This document shows, one piece after another, positions 20,593-28,556 of a stretch of DNA of 64,000 bases. The notes beneath the pieces were generated by a model that saw only the letters and a program-made list of their open reading frames with translations, ran no database searches and had not been told where the DNA came from. Every line of letters begins with the position of its first letter. The stretch's first letter is position 1. A program made the position numbers and the translations under genes. This DNA comes from Capnocytophaga granulosa ATCC 51502. GTDB lineage: Bacteria; Bacteroidota; Bacteroidia; Flavobacteriales; Flavobacteriaceae. The stretch spans positions 500,153-564,152 of the forward strand of contig NZ_KE150253.1 in the NCBI RefSeq assembly GCF_000411115.1, given 5' to 3'.

Positions 20593-20768
20593 TAATACGA
20601 ATCAGTAGAAAGGCAATCGTATAGTCCAATTCATTAAGACGCAATTTATTGCGTCTCTACGGAAAACTATATCTATTATGTAATTGTCTTAGCCAGCGCA
20701 TGTGTAGAGACGCATTTTATTGCGCCTTAGATAGTTAGCGGATAATATTTAACTAAGGATTCGTATTA
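20593..20768. repeat. Inverted-repeat element, family 1, copy A
   Basis: Ends TAATACGAATC and GATTCGTATTA are perfect 11-nt inverted repeats. Inside lie two palindromes in opposite orientation: GACGCAATTTATTGCGTC followed by TCTAC, and GTAGA followed by GACGCATTTTATTGCGCC. No coding capacity, so it looks like a non-autonomous element. The stretch between this element and the receptor promoter shows no gene, only AT-rich sequence. Confidence 0.75.
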
Positions 20769-20950
20769 TTGATTGTTCTTAGTGTAAGGTATATCATACT
20801 TGCTTATGATAGATTGGGCTCTTTCAGCCAATTCTTCTATTGTTTTCTTTTTTTAGAAGAAAGTGCTGTCTTTGTTGTAGTTGTTTTATTGTGTTCGGGA
20901 GGGGCTCTTTGTATGGATAATCAGATAGAGGTTTTCGTAAGAGATCGAGG

Positions 20951-20985
20951 AATAAAAAAATAACCTTACGAGGGAGTAGGTTATT
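20951..20985 (-). terminator. Terminator of small hypothetical gene
   Basis: Stem AAATAACCT/AGGTTATTT (9 bp) with an 11-nt loop. On the minus strand a T run follows, about 60 nt after the small gene's stop. Confidence 0.65.
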
Positions 20986-21040
20986 TCTTAGGTTTTTTCT
21001 TGTAGGTATTGGCAATCATTTCTTCTTCTGAAACAAAGAA

Positions 21041-21367
21041 TTAAAGATTAAATTTTTCTCTCAAATGCTGTGATATATTACCATTAATTTCATCAGAAAG
21101 TACCATACTAAGTGCATAATCATCAGGAGTCATACGGTATTTTTTAGCAGCTTCTACAATTTCAGCTGGGGTCATTTTGAGTTTTTCAGCAGCTTCCAAA
21201 ACCTCTTGGGAAAAAGCAGTTTTTTTAAGTCCTGTTTTAGCTTTTGTTTTGGTAGGGGCTTTCTTAGTAGATTCGTCTGTAACAGTAACAAAATCAAATG
21301 TTTTTATATACTGTATAAGATTTTTTGCGATGTTGCTGTTACTGTCTATGGTGATTATGTAAGCCAT
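21041..21367 (-). CDS. Small hypothetical protein
   Basis: A 108-residue protein not recognised. The N terminus (MAYIITIDSNSNIAKNLIQYIKTF) resembles a beta-alpha unit like those in small antitoxin-like proteins of Bacteroidota. A Lys/Thr-rich linker follows, then a helical C-terminal part with a repeated turn (LKMTPAEIVEAAKKYRMTPDD). A good -7 box 21 nt upstream and a terminator downstream support a real monocistronic gene. No toxin-like partner is visible downstream, so a toxin-antitoxin role is speculation. Confidence 0.6.
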   Translation of the reverse strand: MAYIITIDSNSNIAKNLIQYIKTFDFVTVTDESTKKAPTKTKAKTGLKKTAFSQEVLEAAEKLKMTPAEIVEAAKKYRMTPDDYALSMVLSDEINGNISQHLREKFNL

Positions 21368-21387
21368 AAGTTATTTGTTTTTGAGTA

Positions 21388-21395
21388 CAAAGGTA
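21388..21395 (-). promoter_or_regulatory. -7 box of small hypothetical gene
   Basis: TACCTTTG on the minus strand, 21 nt before the start. Confidence 0.5.
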
Positions 21396-21496
21396 CAAAT
21401 TATTCCCCATACTAGACCACAAAAATTATACCAAATCCCTATAATCCTTAACACAAAAAAATTAATCATTAATTTCATACATTAATCATTATTTCG

Positions 21497-21504
21497 TATC
21501 TTTG
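21497..21504 (+). promoter_or_regulatory. -7 box of aminotransferase gene
   Basis: TATCTTTG (then C), 23 nt before the ATG, with an imperfect TTTC at the -33 position. Confidence 0.6.
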
Positions 21505-21526
21505 CGGGCGATAAACAACCAAGACC

Positions 21527-22654
21527 ATGAAGAAAATTCAAATGGTAGATTTGCAAGGGCAATATGAACCCTTGAAAGCACAAATACAGCAATCCTTTGA
21601 TGAGGTGCTCTCCAGTGCGGCCTTTATCAATGGCCCTCAGGTGCAAGCGCTACAGAAGGAATTGGAACAATACTTACAGGTAAAACATGTGATTCCTTGC
21701 GCCAATGGTACTGATGCTCTCCAGATAGCTATGATGGGCTTAGGCCTTAAACCTGGTGATGAAGTCATCACAGCCGACTTTACTTTTGCCGCTACTGTGG
21801 AGGTGATAGCTCTTCTAGGGCTTACGCCTGTACTGGTAGATGTGGAACCCAATACGTTCAATATAGATATAGAGGCTATTAAGAAAGCGATTACTCCTAA
21901 AACCAAAGCCATCGTTCCTGTGCACCTATATGGTCGCCCTGCCAATATGGAGGTGATTATGCAGATAGCTAAAGAGCATAACCTCTTTGTGATAGAGGAC
22001 AATGCACAAGGTATAGGGGCGGACTACACTTGGAGTGATGGCCACAAACAGAAGCTCGGTACTATAGGGCAGGTAGGGGCTACAAGTTTCTTCCCCTCCA
22101 AGAACTTGGGTTGCTATGGCGATGGCGGGGCTATCTTTACCAATGATGATGCGCTGGCGCATACCCTGCGAGGTATTGTAAATCATGGTATGTACGTGCG
22201 TTATCACCACGATGTGGTAGGGGTCAATTCTCGTTTGGACTCCTTGCAAGCATGTGTATTGCGAGCCAAACTGCCTCACCTAGATACCTATAATAAGAAG
22301 CGCCGTAGCTTTGCCCGTATGTATTCTGAAAGGTTGGCAGCCAACCCCAATATCATCACTCCAGAGATTCCCGAAGGGGATACTGCCCATGTGTTTCACC
22401 AATACACCATACGTATTACCAATGGTAAGCGTGATGCCTTAGCTGAGCACTTATCTGCCCATGGTGTACCTTTTGGAATTTACTATCCTATACCACTGCA
22501 TCAGCAAAAAGCCTATACAGATCCTCGCTATAAGGAGGCAGACTTTCCCGTGACCAATCTCCTAGTACAGGAAGTACTTTCCTTGCCTATGCACACGGAA
22601 TTGGACGAAGAACAAATAAATTTTATCACAAAGTTGATTATTGATTTTGTATAA
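21527..22654 (+). CDS. DegT/DnrJ/EryC1/StrS-family PLP aminotransferase
   Basis: A 375-residue cytosolic enzyme of the sugar aminotransferase family (WbpE/ArnB-like). The PLP-binding lysine is K192 in SFFPSKNLGCYGDGG; NGTDALQIAM (about 60-69) binds the cofactor phosphate, and FVIEDNAQ holds the Asp that contacts the pyridine nitrogen. Family members transaminate nucleotide-linked keto-sugars for LPS O-antigen, capsule or glycan synthesis, with glutamate as usual donor. No other sugar-pathway gene is adjacent, so the substrate is open; a UDP-3-keto sugar acid as for WbpE is one possibility. Monocistronic by promoter position; the pdhB -33 element overlaps its 3' end. Confidence 0.9.
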   Translation: MKKIQMVDLQGQYEPLKAQIQQSFDEVLSSAAFINGPQVQALQKELEQYLQVKHVIPCANGTDALQIAMMGLGLKPGDEVITADFTFAATVEVIALLGLTPVLVDVEPNTFNIDIEAIKKAITPKTKAIVPVHLYGRPANMEVIMQIAKEHNLFVIEDNAQGIGADYTWSDGHKQKLGTIGQVGATSFFPSKNLGCYGDGGAIFTNDDALAHTLRGIVNHGMYVRYHHDVVGVNSRLDSLQACVLRAKLPHLDTYNKKRRSFARMYSERLAANPNIITPEIPEGDTAHVFHQYTIRITNGKRDALAEHLSAHGVPFGIYYPIPLHQQKAYTDPRYKEADFPVTNLLVQEVLSLPMHTELDEEQINFITKLIIDFV

Positions 22655-22676
22655 AGTAAAAAAATACGTAATTTTG
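22646..22676 (+). promoter_or_regulatory. Promoter of pdhB
   Basis: TTTG, 19 nt, TAATTTTG (then C). The upstream element lies in the last codons of the aminotransferase gene; about 87 nt of leader follow. Confidence 0.7.
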
Positions 22677-22762
22677 CAGCTAGTTAACAGAAGAAAGAAT
22701 AGTGAAAAGTGAATAGTGGCTAACCACTAACCACTAATTGCTAAGAACTAAAAATAAAAGTA

Positions 22763-23740
22763 ATGAGAACAATACAATTCAGAGAAGCTGTTTGCGAAGC
22801 GATGAGTGAAGAAATGCGTCGTGATCCTTCTATTTATTTGATGGGAGAAGAGGTAGCCGAGTACAATGGTGCCTACAAAGCCTCCAAGGGAATGTTGGAC
22901 GAGTTCGGCCCTAAGCGAATCATAGATACACCTATTGCAGAGAGTGGTTTCTCTGGGATCGGAGTAGGTTCGGCTATGAATGGTTGCCGTCCTATCATTG
23001 AGTACATGACCTTTAACTTCTCCTTGGTTGCCATGGACCAAATCATCTCCAATGCAGCTAAGATGCGCCAAATGTCAGGCGGACAGATCAATATTCCTAT
23101 TGTATTCCGTGGGCCTACTGCCTCTGCTGGACAATTGGGAGCTACGCACTCACAGGCTTTTGAGAATTGGTTTGCTAACTGTCCAGGTCTTAAAGTGGTA
23201 GTACCTTCTACGCCTTATGATGCCAAAGGCTTGCTCAAATCAGCCATTCGTGATAATGACCCTGTAATCTTCATGGAATCCGAACAGATGTACGGGGACA
23301 AAGGTGAAGTGCCAGAAGAGGAATATACCATTCCACTAGGCGTAGCCGATGTTAAGCGTGCTGGGAAAGATGTAACTATTGTTTCTTTCGGAAAGATTAT
23401 CAAAGAGGCTTTCGCTGCTGCCGATGCGCTTGCTAAGGAAGGTATAGAGTGTGAGATTATAGATATTCGTACCATTCGTCCTATGGACTGGGAGACTATC
23501 TTTGCTTCAGTGAAGAAAACCAACCGCTTGGTAATCCTTGAAGAAGCATGGCCTTTTGGCTGTGTATCTTCTGAAATTACTTACCAAGTACAAGAACATA
23601 TCTTTGACTACTTAGATGCACCTATCCAACGTATCACTACTGCTGATACCCCTGCTCCTTATTCACCAGCCCTTCTACAAGAATGGTTGCCTAACGCTCA
23701 GGACGTAATCAAAGCAGTGAAGAAGGTACTTTATAAATAG
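22763..23740 (+). CDS. pdhB: Pyruvate dehydrogenase E1 component, beta subunit
   Basis: A 325-residue beta subunit of the thiamine-diphosphate E1 of the pyruvate dehydrogenase complex, which decarboxylates pyruvate and passes the acetyl group to E2. Family markers: MGEEVAEYNGAYKASKG near the N terminus, with the Glu that activates ThDP; DTPIAESGFSGIGVGSAM; and the C-terminal transketolase domain with VSFGKIIKEA and LEEAWPFG. Length and start match known PdhB. The alpha subunit and E2/E3 are not nearby, so the complex genes are scattered. Convergent with rpmF, with a strong hairpin between. Confidence 0.92.
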   Translation: MRTIQFREAVCEAMSEEMRRDPSIYLMGEEVAEYNGAYKASKGMLDEFGPKRIIDTPIAESGFSGIGVGSAMNGCRPIIEYMTFNFSLVAMDQIISNAAKMRQMSGGQINIPIVFRGPTASAGQLGATHSQAFENWFANCPGLKVVVPSTPYDAKGLLKSAIRDNDPVIFMESEQMYGDKGEVPEEEYTIPLGVADVKRAGKDVTIVSFGKIIKEAFAAADALAKEGIECEIIDIRTIRPMDWETIFASVKKTNRLVILEEAWPFGCVSSEITYQVQEHIFDYLDAPIQRITTADTPAPYSPALLQEWLPNAQDVIKAVKKVLYK

Positions 23741-23795
23741 TGACAAACGACTAGTGACTAGTGACAAATGACTAGTGATTAGTGATAAACGATAA

Positions 23796-23883
23796 GACGC
23801 AATAAATTGCGTCTCTACGGAAGACTATGCTAAAGAAGGAATTGTCTTGGCTGGCGCTTGTGTAGAGACGCAATTTATTGCGT
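23796..23883. repeat. Inverted-repeat element, family 1, copy B
   Basis: Palindrome GACGCAATAAATTGCGTC then TCTACGGAAGACTAT on the left, and GTGTAGA then GACGCAATTTATTGCGT on the right. The interior matches copy A (GTCTTGGCTGGCGC against GTCTTAGCCAGCGC). The outer arms of copy A are missing. Confidence 0.75.
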
Positions 23884-23906
23884 ATTAATATAGAAATGTA
23901 CAGACT

Positions 23907-24023
23907 CTTAATGTGGGGAGGTGTATTGTCTCTTAATGTGGAGATGTGTTATTTTCTTAATGTGGAGATGTGTTATTTTCTTAATGTGGAGATGTGTTAT
24001 TTTCTTAATGTGGAGATGTATTG
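23907..24023 (+). repeat. 24-bp tandem repeat, five copies
   Basis: CTTAATGTGGAGATGTGTTA units begin at 23907, 23932, 23956, 23980 and 24004 (spacing 25, 24, 24, 24). Units 2-4 are practically identical. No reading frame of note; it sits directly after copy B of the inverted-repeat family. Confidence 0.9.
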
Positions 24024-24058
24024 CGTATTGGTAGGATTTGATTCTTTTGAAGAATAAA

Positions 24059-24094
24059 AAAAGGTAAAAAGTATTGTTTTACTTTTTACCTTTT
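24059..24094. terminator. Bidirectional terminator between pdhB and rpmF
   Basis: Perfect 15-bp stem (AAAAGGTAAAAAGTA / TACTTTTTACCTTTT) with a 6-nt loop, just past the rpmF stop. A and T runs on the two sides suit termination from both directions. Confidence 0.75.
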
Positions 24095-24111
24095 ATCTTT
24101 TACTTATATTT

Positions 24112-24318
24112 TTAGCTTGCAGCAGCTTCGTTGCCAGCGGTAGCGTCTATAAGGACTTGGCCACGATAGTAGAGCTTGCCTTCAAACCAGTGTGCTCTGT
24201 GGTAAAGGTGTAGTTCGCCAGTTGTTGGGTCCTTAGCTATTTGAGGAACTACAGCTGTGTCATGAGTTCTTCTTTTGTCTCTTCGGGTAGAGGATTGTCT
24301 TCGTTTGGGATGTGCCAT
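24112..24318 (-). CDS. rpmF: 50S ribosomal protein L32
   Basis: A 68-residue protein with the L32 N terminus [19 protein letters not shown] and the body [18 protein letters not shown]. Structural component of the large subunit. It lies 12 nt after the YceD gene in the same direction, the usual pairing in bacteria. This L32 lacks the four-cysteine zinc site seen in some other phyla. Confidence 0.95.
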   Translation of the reverse strand: MAHPKRRQSSTRRDKRRTHDTAVVPQIAKDPTTGELHLYHRAHWFEGKLYYRGQVLIDATAGNEAAAS

Positions 24319-24330
24319 TTTCTTATTTTT

Positions 24331-24870
24331 TTATTTGTTCAACAATTTTTTTAATTCGTCCCAGCGTGGGTCTGTCTGGGAATCATCTGCTGCTTCTTCA
24401 AGCTCTTTGGGGCTAAAAGCATCTATGGTGTCTAACACTTCGGCGAGGTTCTCAGCCTGCGAATTGATACGCTTGGCAGGTACCGAGAGCACAATCATTT
24501 CATAGATGTACTGGGCTACCGAAAGGGTGTGTTCGCCTTGGGGAAGGATAAGCAACTCATCATTATCATCATTGTAGCTATCCCCAAACTTCACCACTAA
24601 GTCTAAAGCACCCTCAGTAGGGAGGTCAAAAGGCTCATCAGTGATGTCACAATTGACATTAACAGTGCCTTGGCTTAAGAAGTGTAGTTCCAAGAGGGTA
24701 CTTTTCTTCTTTAAGTGTACACTTACTCTCTGGTTCACCTGGTTGAACTCATGATAGTCAAACAACTCAAAAAAGTGGTTATCTATCTGATATTCAAAGA
24801 GATGTTCTCCATCTTTTAGTCCTGCAAAGTGAATATCATACGCTTTTAAGTCGCGTTTTTTATCTTTCAT
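24331..24870 (-). CDS. YceD/DUF177 family protein
   Basis: A 179-residue cytosolic protein that precedes rpmF, as YceD-family proteins do widely. Members are implicated in 23S rRNA accumulation in plants and bacteria. Features: FAGLKDGEHLFEYQID near the N terminus, the conserved VNCDITDEPFDLP in the middle and an acidic C terminus (ELEEAADDSQTDPRW). Co-transcribed with rpmF from a promoter immediately upstream. Confidence 0.88.
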   Translation of the reverse strand: MKDKKRDLKAYDIHFAGLKDGEHLFEYQIDNHFFELFDYHEFNQVNQRVSVHLKKKSTLLELHFLSQGTVNVNCDITDEPFDLPTEGALDLVVKFGDSYNDDNDELLILPQGEHTLSVAQYIYEMIVLSVPAKRINSQAENLAEVLDTIDAFSPKELEEAADDSQTDPRWDELKKLLNK

Positions 24871-24892
24871 TCTTATATGCAGTTTGAGGGTG

Positions 24893-24922
24893 CAAAGATA
24901 GGAATTTTTTTAATTATCCAAA
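24893..24922 (-). promoter_or_regulatory. Promoter of yceD-rpmF
   Basis: On the minus strand TTTG, 18 nt, TATCTTTG, 23 nt before the start. Confidence 0.7.
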
Positions 24923-24941
24923 AATAATTGTGGATAAATTT

Positions 24942-26021
24942 TTAGAGTGTAAAAATCTGATATTCTGTGGTAATCTCCTTGACCATCTGTTCGGTGCGCT
25001 CCTTGTCGGTATCGCTGAGAAACACCTGAGAGAAGGGAGGGAGGGTAACCATTCGAAGGAGCTGTCCTACACGCTTGCTATCAAGTTTGTCAAAAATATC
25101 GTCCAATAGCAGTATAGGAGCGACCTTGGTATGCTCATAGATACTAAGGAATTGGGCAAACTTCAGGGCGATAAGGAAAGATTTCTGTTGGCCTTGGCTG
25201 GCGAATTTCTTAACGGGCTGTTCCTCTATGGTAAAGACCAAATCGTCCTTATGTACCCCAATAGTAGTGTATTGGGCAGCCCTGTCTTGGGAGATACTCT
25301 GAGAGAGTAACTGCTTGAAATCCTGCCCCTCCAGCGGGCTAAGATAGCTAACGCTTACTTGTTCTTTCCCTTGGGAGATGCTCTGGTATTGCTTTTGGAA
25401 AATAGGGAGGAATTCCTCTAAAAAAGCCTTGCGTTCCTTGAAGAGTTCTTGGCCATATAGAGAGAGTTGGTCATCGTAGATGGCTACGGTATCGGGGTCA
25501 AAATATGCCCGTTCGTGCATGAGCTTAAGCAGGCTATTGCGCTGGGTGAGGGCTTGGTTGTATCTCAGTAGGGTTTGCAGATAGAGGGGTCGTACCTGAG
25601 AGAGCATGCCATCGAGGAACTTGCGCCTGGCTTCGCTGCCCTCGTGAATGAGGTCACGGTCAGAAGGGGAGACCATCACGATAGGGAACGTGCCGATATG
25701 CTCGGAGAGTCTGTCATAGAGCTTGCCGTTGCGCTTGACCACTTTTTTCTGTCCTTTCTTGACGCTACAGACCACTTGTTCCTCTCGTCCCTCTCTAAGG
25801 AAAGTACCCTCTATCAGATAAAAATCTTCTCCTAAGCGAATGTTGTGTAAAGTGCTCGAAGAAAAGTAGCTTTTGGTCATTCCTAAGTGGTAAATTGCGT
25901 CCAAAGAATTGGTTTTTCCGATTCCATTGTCGCCCACAAAGCAATTTAGCTGAGGAGAAAAAGAGAACTCTTTGCTTTCTATGTTTTTGAAATTCAGTAT
26001 GTAAAGTCGTTTTAGGTACAT
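24942..26021 (-). CDS. recF: DNA replication/repair protein RecF
   Basis: A 359-residue SMC-like ATPase that loads RecA at single-strand gaps with RecO and RecR. Walker A is GDNGIGKTN at about residues 30-38, the ABC-type signature region is KKFASQGQQKSFLIALKFAQ, and Walker B is PILLLDDIFDKLD. The ATG at 26021 is preferred over the TTG one codon upstream. Not next to dnaA/dnaN, as is usual in Bacteroidota. Divergent from the TPR membrane protein gene. Confidence 0.93.
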   Translation of the reverse strand: MYLKRLYILNFKNIESKEFSFSPQLNCFVGDNGIGKTNSLDAIYHLGMTKSYFSSSTLHNIRLGEDFYLIEGTFLREGREEQVVCSVKKGQKKVVKRNGKLYDRLSEHIGTFPIVMVSPSDRDLIHEGSEARRKFLDGMLSQVRPLYLQTLLRYNQALTQRNSLLKLMHERAYFDPDTVAIYDDQLSLYGQELFKERKAFLEEFLPIFQKQYQSISQGKEQVSVSYLSPLEGQDFKQLLSQSISQDRAAQYTTIGVHKDDLVFTIEEQPVKKFASQGQQKSFLIALKFAQFLSIYEHTKVAPILLLDDIFDKLDSKRVGQLLRMVTLPPFSQVFLSDTDKERTEQMVKEITTEYQIFTL

Positions 26022-26100
26022 CAAAAAAGGGGCTTACAAAAACATGCGCAAATTATTAAAAATTCTTGAGAAAAACACCCTCTATTACAAATAAAAATTT

Positions 26101-26108
26101 TATTTTTG
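26101..26108 (+). promoter_or_regulatory. -7 box of TPR protein-ribH operon
   Basis: TATTTTTG (then C), 27 nt before the ATG. No obvious -33 element. Confidence 0.55.
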
Positions 26109-26134
26109 CAAAATCTTTTTAATGCAAAAATTTT

Positions 26135-26950
26135 ATGTCAGTTTACAAGAAGAATAACTATCGTCCAGGCCGACAAACAAAGAAAGAAAGACAACAGGAA
26201 GAGGCTGCTAATGAGGTTAGTAGCGAACAATTATCACATGAAAGTACCACTGCGGAGGTCTTCGATACCTTAGACGAAAAGGCAGGCAAGACTGAGGCAT
26301 GGGTGATCCAGCATCAGCGTACCATTCTCTTTACAATCGTTGCTGTAGTGGTAGTGGGGTTAGGTTATATGTTTTACAAACAGTTTGTAAGCGAACCTCG
26401 CGAGCGAGAAATCTCCGAACAACTCTCTTTTGCTCAGAGTGTATTCAACCAGGCGCTTGATGCCAATACCACTGCTACCCGTGATTCTCTCTTTACCCTT
26501 TCGCTCAATGGAGATAAGACCCATGCAGGCTTTTTGAAGATTATCAAGGATCATGGCTCTAGCAAAGCGGGCAATGTGGCTAACTATGCAGCAGGTATGG
26601 CTTATCTGCAACTGAACAAATATAAGGAAGCGGTAACCCATTTGGACAAGTTCTCCTCTTCCGATCCGATCCTTAGTGCTTTGGCTTTGGGTAATATAGG
26701 AGATGCTTTTGTAGCTCTTAACCAACCTAAAGATGCTATGGATTATTATAAAAAGGCAATAGATAAGAGCGATAATGCCCTTACGGCACCTATCTATCTA
26801 AGTAAGGCAGCACAAGTGGCGCAAGATCAAAAGAACTACAAAGAGGCCTTAACCTATTTGGAACGCATCAAGACTGATTATCCTAACTCTGAAGAGGCAG
26901 CTTCTGTAGATGTGCAAATCAGCCAAGTAGAGGCACTTACGAACCTATAA
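26135..26950 (+). CDS. Membrane-anchored tetratricopeptide protein (YfgM-like)
   Basis: 271 residues: a charged cytosolic N terminus (1-60), one membrane helix at about 63-80 (TILFTIVAVVVVGLGYMF) and a periplasmic helical region with TPR-like repeats (FLKIIKDHGSSKAGNVANYAAGMAYLQL; ALGNIGDAFVAL; DAMDYYKKAID). This architecture matches YfgM-type ancillary factors of the Sec translocon or periplasmic chaperone network. It ends one base before ribH begins, so the two are co-transcribed although no functional link is known. Confidence 0.75.
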   Translation: MSVYKKNNYRPGRQTKKERQQEEAANEVSSEQLSHESTTAEVFDTLDEKAGKTEAWVIQHQRTILFTIVAVVVVGLGYMFYKQFVSEPREREISEQLSFAQSVFNQALDANTTATRDSLFTLSLNGDKTHAGFLKIIKDHGSSKAGNVANYAAGMAYLQLNKYKEAVTHLDKFSSSDPILSALALGNIGDAFVALNQPKDAMDYYKKAIDKSDNALTAPIYLSKAAQVAQDQKNYKEALTYLERIKTDYPNSEEAASVDVQISQVEALTNL

Positions 26951-26951
26951 T

Positions 26952-27434
26952 ATGGCGACAGAGAACAAGAACTTATCTACCTATGATAAGGCTGCTCTTC
27001 CACAGGTGAAGGGCAAATCTATCGGGGTTATCACCTCTCGATGGAATGGAGAGATTACCGAAAACATGCGCAAGGGAGCCGTAGAGACCCTCTTGGATTG
27101 TGGTATATTGCCAGAGGATATCCTTCAGTGGCAGGTGCCAGGCGCCTTTGAACTGGTCAATGGTGCTAAGCGTATGCTCCTTAGCAAAAGTGTAGATGCT
27201 GTCATTGTTATAGGCTGTGTGATACAAGGGGAGACCAAGCACTTTGACTTCGTCTGCCAAGGGGTGACTCAAGGGATCGCTTACCTGAATGCTACCCAAC
27301 CTGTTCCTGTGATTTTTTGCTTGCTGACCGATAATACGCTGCAACAATCCATAGACAGAAGTGGCGGCAAGCATGGCAATAAAGGCATAGAAGCCGCTAT
27401 TACAGCTATCCAAATGATTGATTTAGAGAAATAA
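26952..27434 (+). CDS. ribH: 6,7-dimethyl-8-ribityllumazine synthase
   Basis: The penultimate enzyme of riboflavin synthesis; it condenses 5-amino-6-ribitylamino-uracil with 3,4-dihydroxy-2-butanone 4-phosphate. 160 residues, normal length. Catalytic His97 is in GETKHFDFV; SRWNGEITENM (29-39), VPGAFELV (62-69) and the C-terminal GGKHGNKGIEAA are family motifs forming the pentamer interface and phosphate site. Other rib genes are not in the window. Second gene of a two-gene unit. Its flavin product feeds FMN/FAD supply, including for Nqr. Confidence 0.95.
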   Translation: MATENKNLSTYDKAALPQVKGKSIGVITSRWNGEITENMRKGAVETLLDCGILPEDILQWQVPGAFELVNGAKRMLLSKSVDAVIVIGCVIQGETKHFDFVCQGVTQGIAYLNATQPVPVIFCLLTDNTLQQSIDRSGGKHGNKGIEAAITAIQMIDLEK

Positions 27435-27501
27435 AGGATAAAGGGTTATAGATAAAAAAAGGGTTATAGGGTTTTAACTGAATCCTGTAACCCACTTTTT
27501 T

Positions 27502-27580
27502 AATGACCAATGACCAATGACAAGTGACTAATGACGAGTGACTAATGACGAGTGACTAATGACGAGTGACAAGTGACTAA
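27502..27580 (+). repeat. 14-bp tandem repeat (ACTAATGACGAGTG)
   Basis: Successive GACTAATGACGAGT units, with degenerate flanking copies (GACCAATGACAAGT). Non-coding; same sequence type as the strings after sprA and after pdhB. Confidence 0.8.
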
Positions 27581-27632
27581 TGGAGATTCACTTAAAATTC
27601 AAAACTCAAAATTCAAAACTCATAGAAAAATC

Positions 27633-27640
27633 GTATCTTT
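27633..27640 (+). promoter_or_regulatory. -7 box upstream of ferredoxin gene
   Basis: TATCTTTG (then C), leaving an unusually long leader of about 147 nt before the ATG. The leader contains the GC-rich palindrome CCCCCTTGGGGAGGTTT found elsewhere in the window. No known riboswitch was recognised. Confidence 0.5.
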
Positions 27641-27787
27641 GCCCCTGAAAAAGGTAAGGGCGTCTTGCTCTTGTGATTTTTTTGGATAGGGAACTTCCCT
27701 CTGCCCCCTTGGGGAGGTTTCCATCATAGATATAGAAAAAGAGGGGGAGAATGATTGAACATTAATTTATTACTAAAAAATAAAAAA

Positions 27788-28138
27788 ATGGCTATTATTA
27801 TTACTGATAACTGTATCAATTGTGGGGCTTGCGAACCTGAATGCCCTAACAATGCTATATACGAGGGCGCTGATGACTGGCGCTATAGCGATGGGACGAC
27901 CCTTAGAGGGAATATCGTCCTGCCTAATGGAAAACATGTCAATGCCGATGAGGTGCAAAAACCCATTAGCGATGACTATTACTATATAGTCCCCGACAAA
28001 TGTACCGAATGCTTGGGCTTCCACGAGGAACCACAGTGTGCCGCCGTATGCCCTGTGGATTGCTGTATTCCCGACGAAAACTATAAAGAAACCGAGGAAG
28101 AACTCTTGCAGAAAAAAGCGTTTTTACATAATGAATAA
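27788..28138 (+). CDS. 2[4Fe-4S] ferredoxin (Allochromatium type)
   Basis: A 116-residue electron carrier. First cluster ligands CINCGACEPECP (C9, C12, C15, C19); second cluster region CTECLGFHEEPQCAAVCPVDCC with the extended loop typical of the Allochromatium/YfhL-type ferredoxins. The ATG at 27788 is preferred over an in-frame upstream codon because MAIIITDNC is the conserved N terminus. Residues 24-60 (YEGADDWRYSDGTTLRG) are an insertion relative to short clostridial ferredoxins. Redox partner not evident from the neighbours. Confidence 0.88.
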   Translation: MAIIITDNCINCGACEPECPNNAIYEGADDWRYSDGTTLRGNIVLPNGKHVNADEVQKPISDDYYYIVPDKCTECLGFHEEPQCAAVCPVDCCIPDENYKETEEELLQKKAFLHNE

Positions 28139-28172
28139 TGGTTAATGATTAATGCCAATAATGGTTAATGAC

Positions 28173-28428
28173 TTAAGTTTCGCAAGTTATTTTTGAATTA
28201 TAATTAGTTTTGTAATTAATTGTAAATCAATATTCAACAGAACAAACCTCCCCCCGCCCCCTCCAAAGGGGGAGTAAGCACGTTGGAAAAGGATAAATTT
28301 GTTAGTCAAAATGAAGAGTTTTCTATTGTCTAACTCTCTGAAAATCCACTGTTTAGTAAATCCCCCTTTGGAGGGGGGTAGGGGGGAGGTTTTGAAAATC
28401 AGTGAGTTACAGAGCTTGCGAAACTTAA
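28173..28428. mobile_element. MITE-like inverted-repeat element, family 2, copy 1 (256 bp)
   Basis: Ends TTAAGTTTCGCAAG and CTTGCGAAACTTAA are perfect 14-nt terminal inverted repeats. Inside, AACCTCCCCCCGCCCC... at 28244-28274 pairs with the complementary GC-rich arm at 28362-28394, so the whole unit can fold as a long hairpin. No coding sequence. Flanks GTTAATGAC and ATTAATCAT agree at 6 of 9 positions. It fills most of the gap between ferredoxin and ruvA. Confidence 0.75.
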
Positions 28429-28556
28429 ATTAATCATTAATCATTGCTGGCATTAATCATTATCTTGTTATTTTTTTCCTAAAACTATTCTTAGTCTCAA
28501 GAAAAATGACGAATATTGCTTGCTAAACGCAGAGAAATAAACAACGCAAAAAAACT

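Noticed and set aside
20769..20963. Small frames on both strands between inverted-repeat copy A and the terminator (64 and 63 residues)
   Set aside because: No promoter box, no domain character, and they overlap a terminator stem on opposite strands.
23907..24023. Possible CRISPR array
   Set aside because: The 24-bp units are directly contiguous with no unique spacers, so this is a plain tandem repeat.
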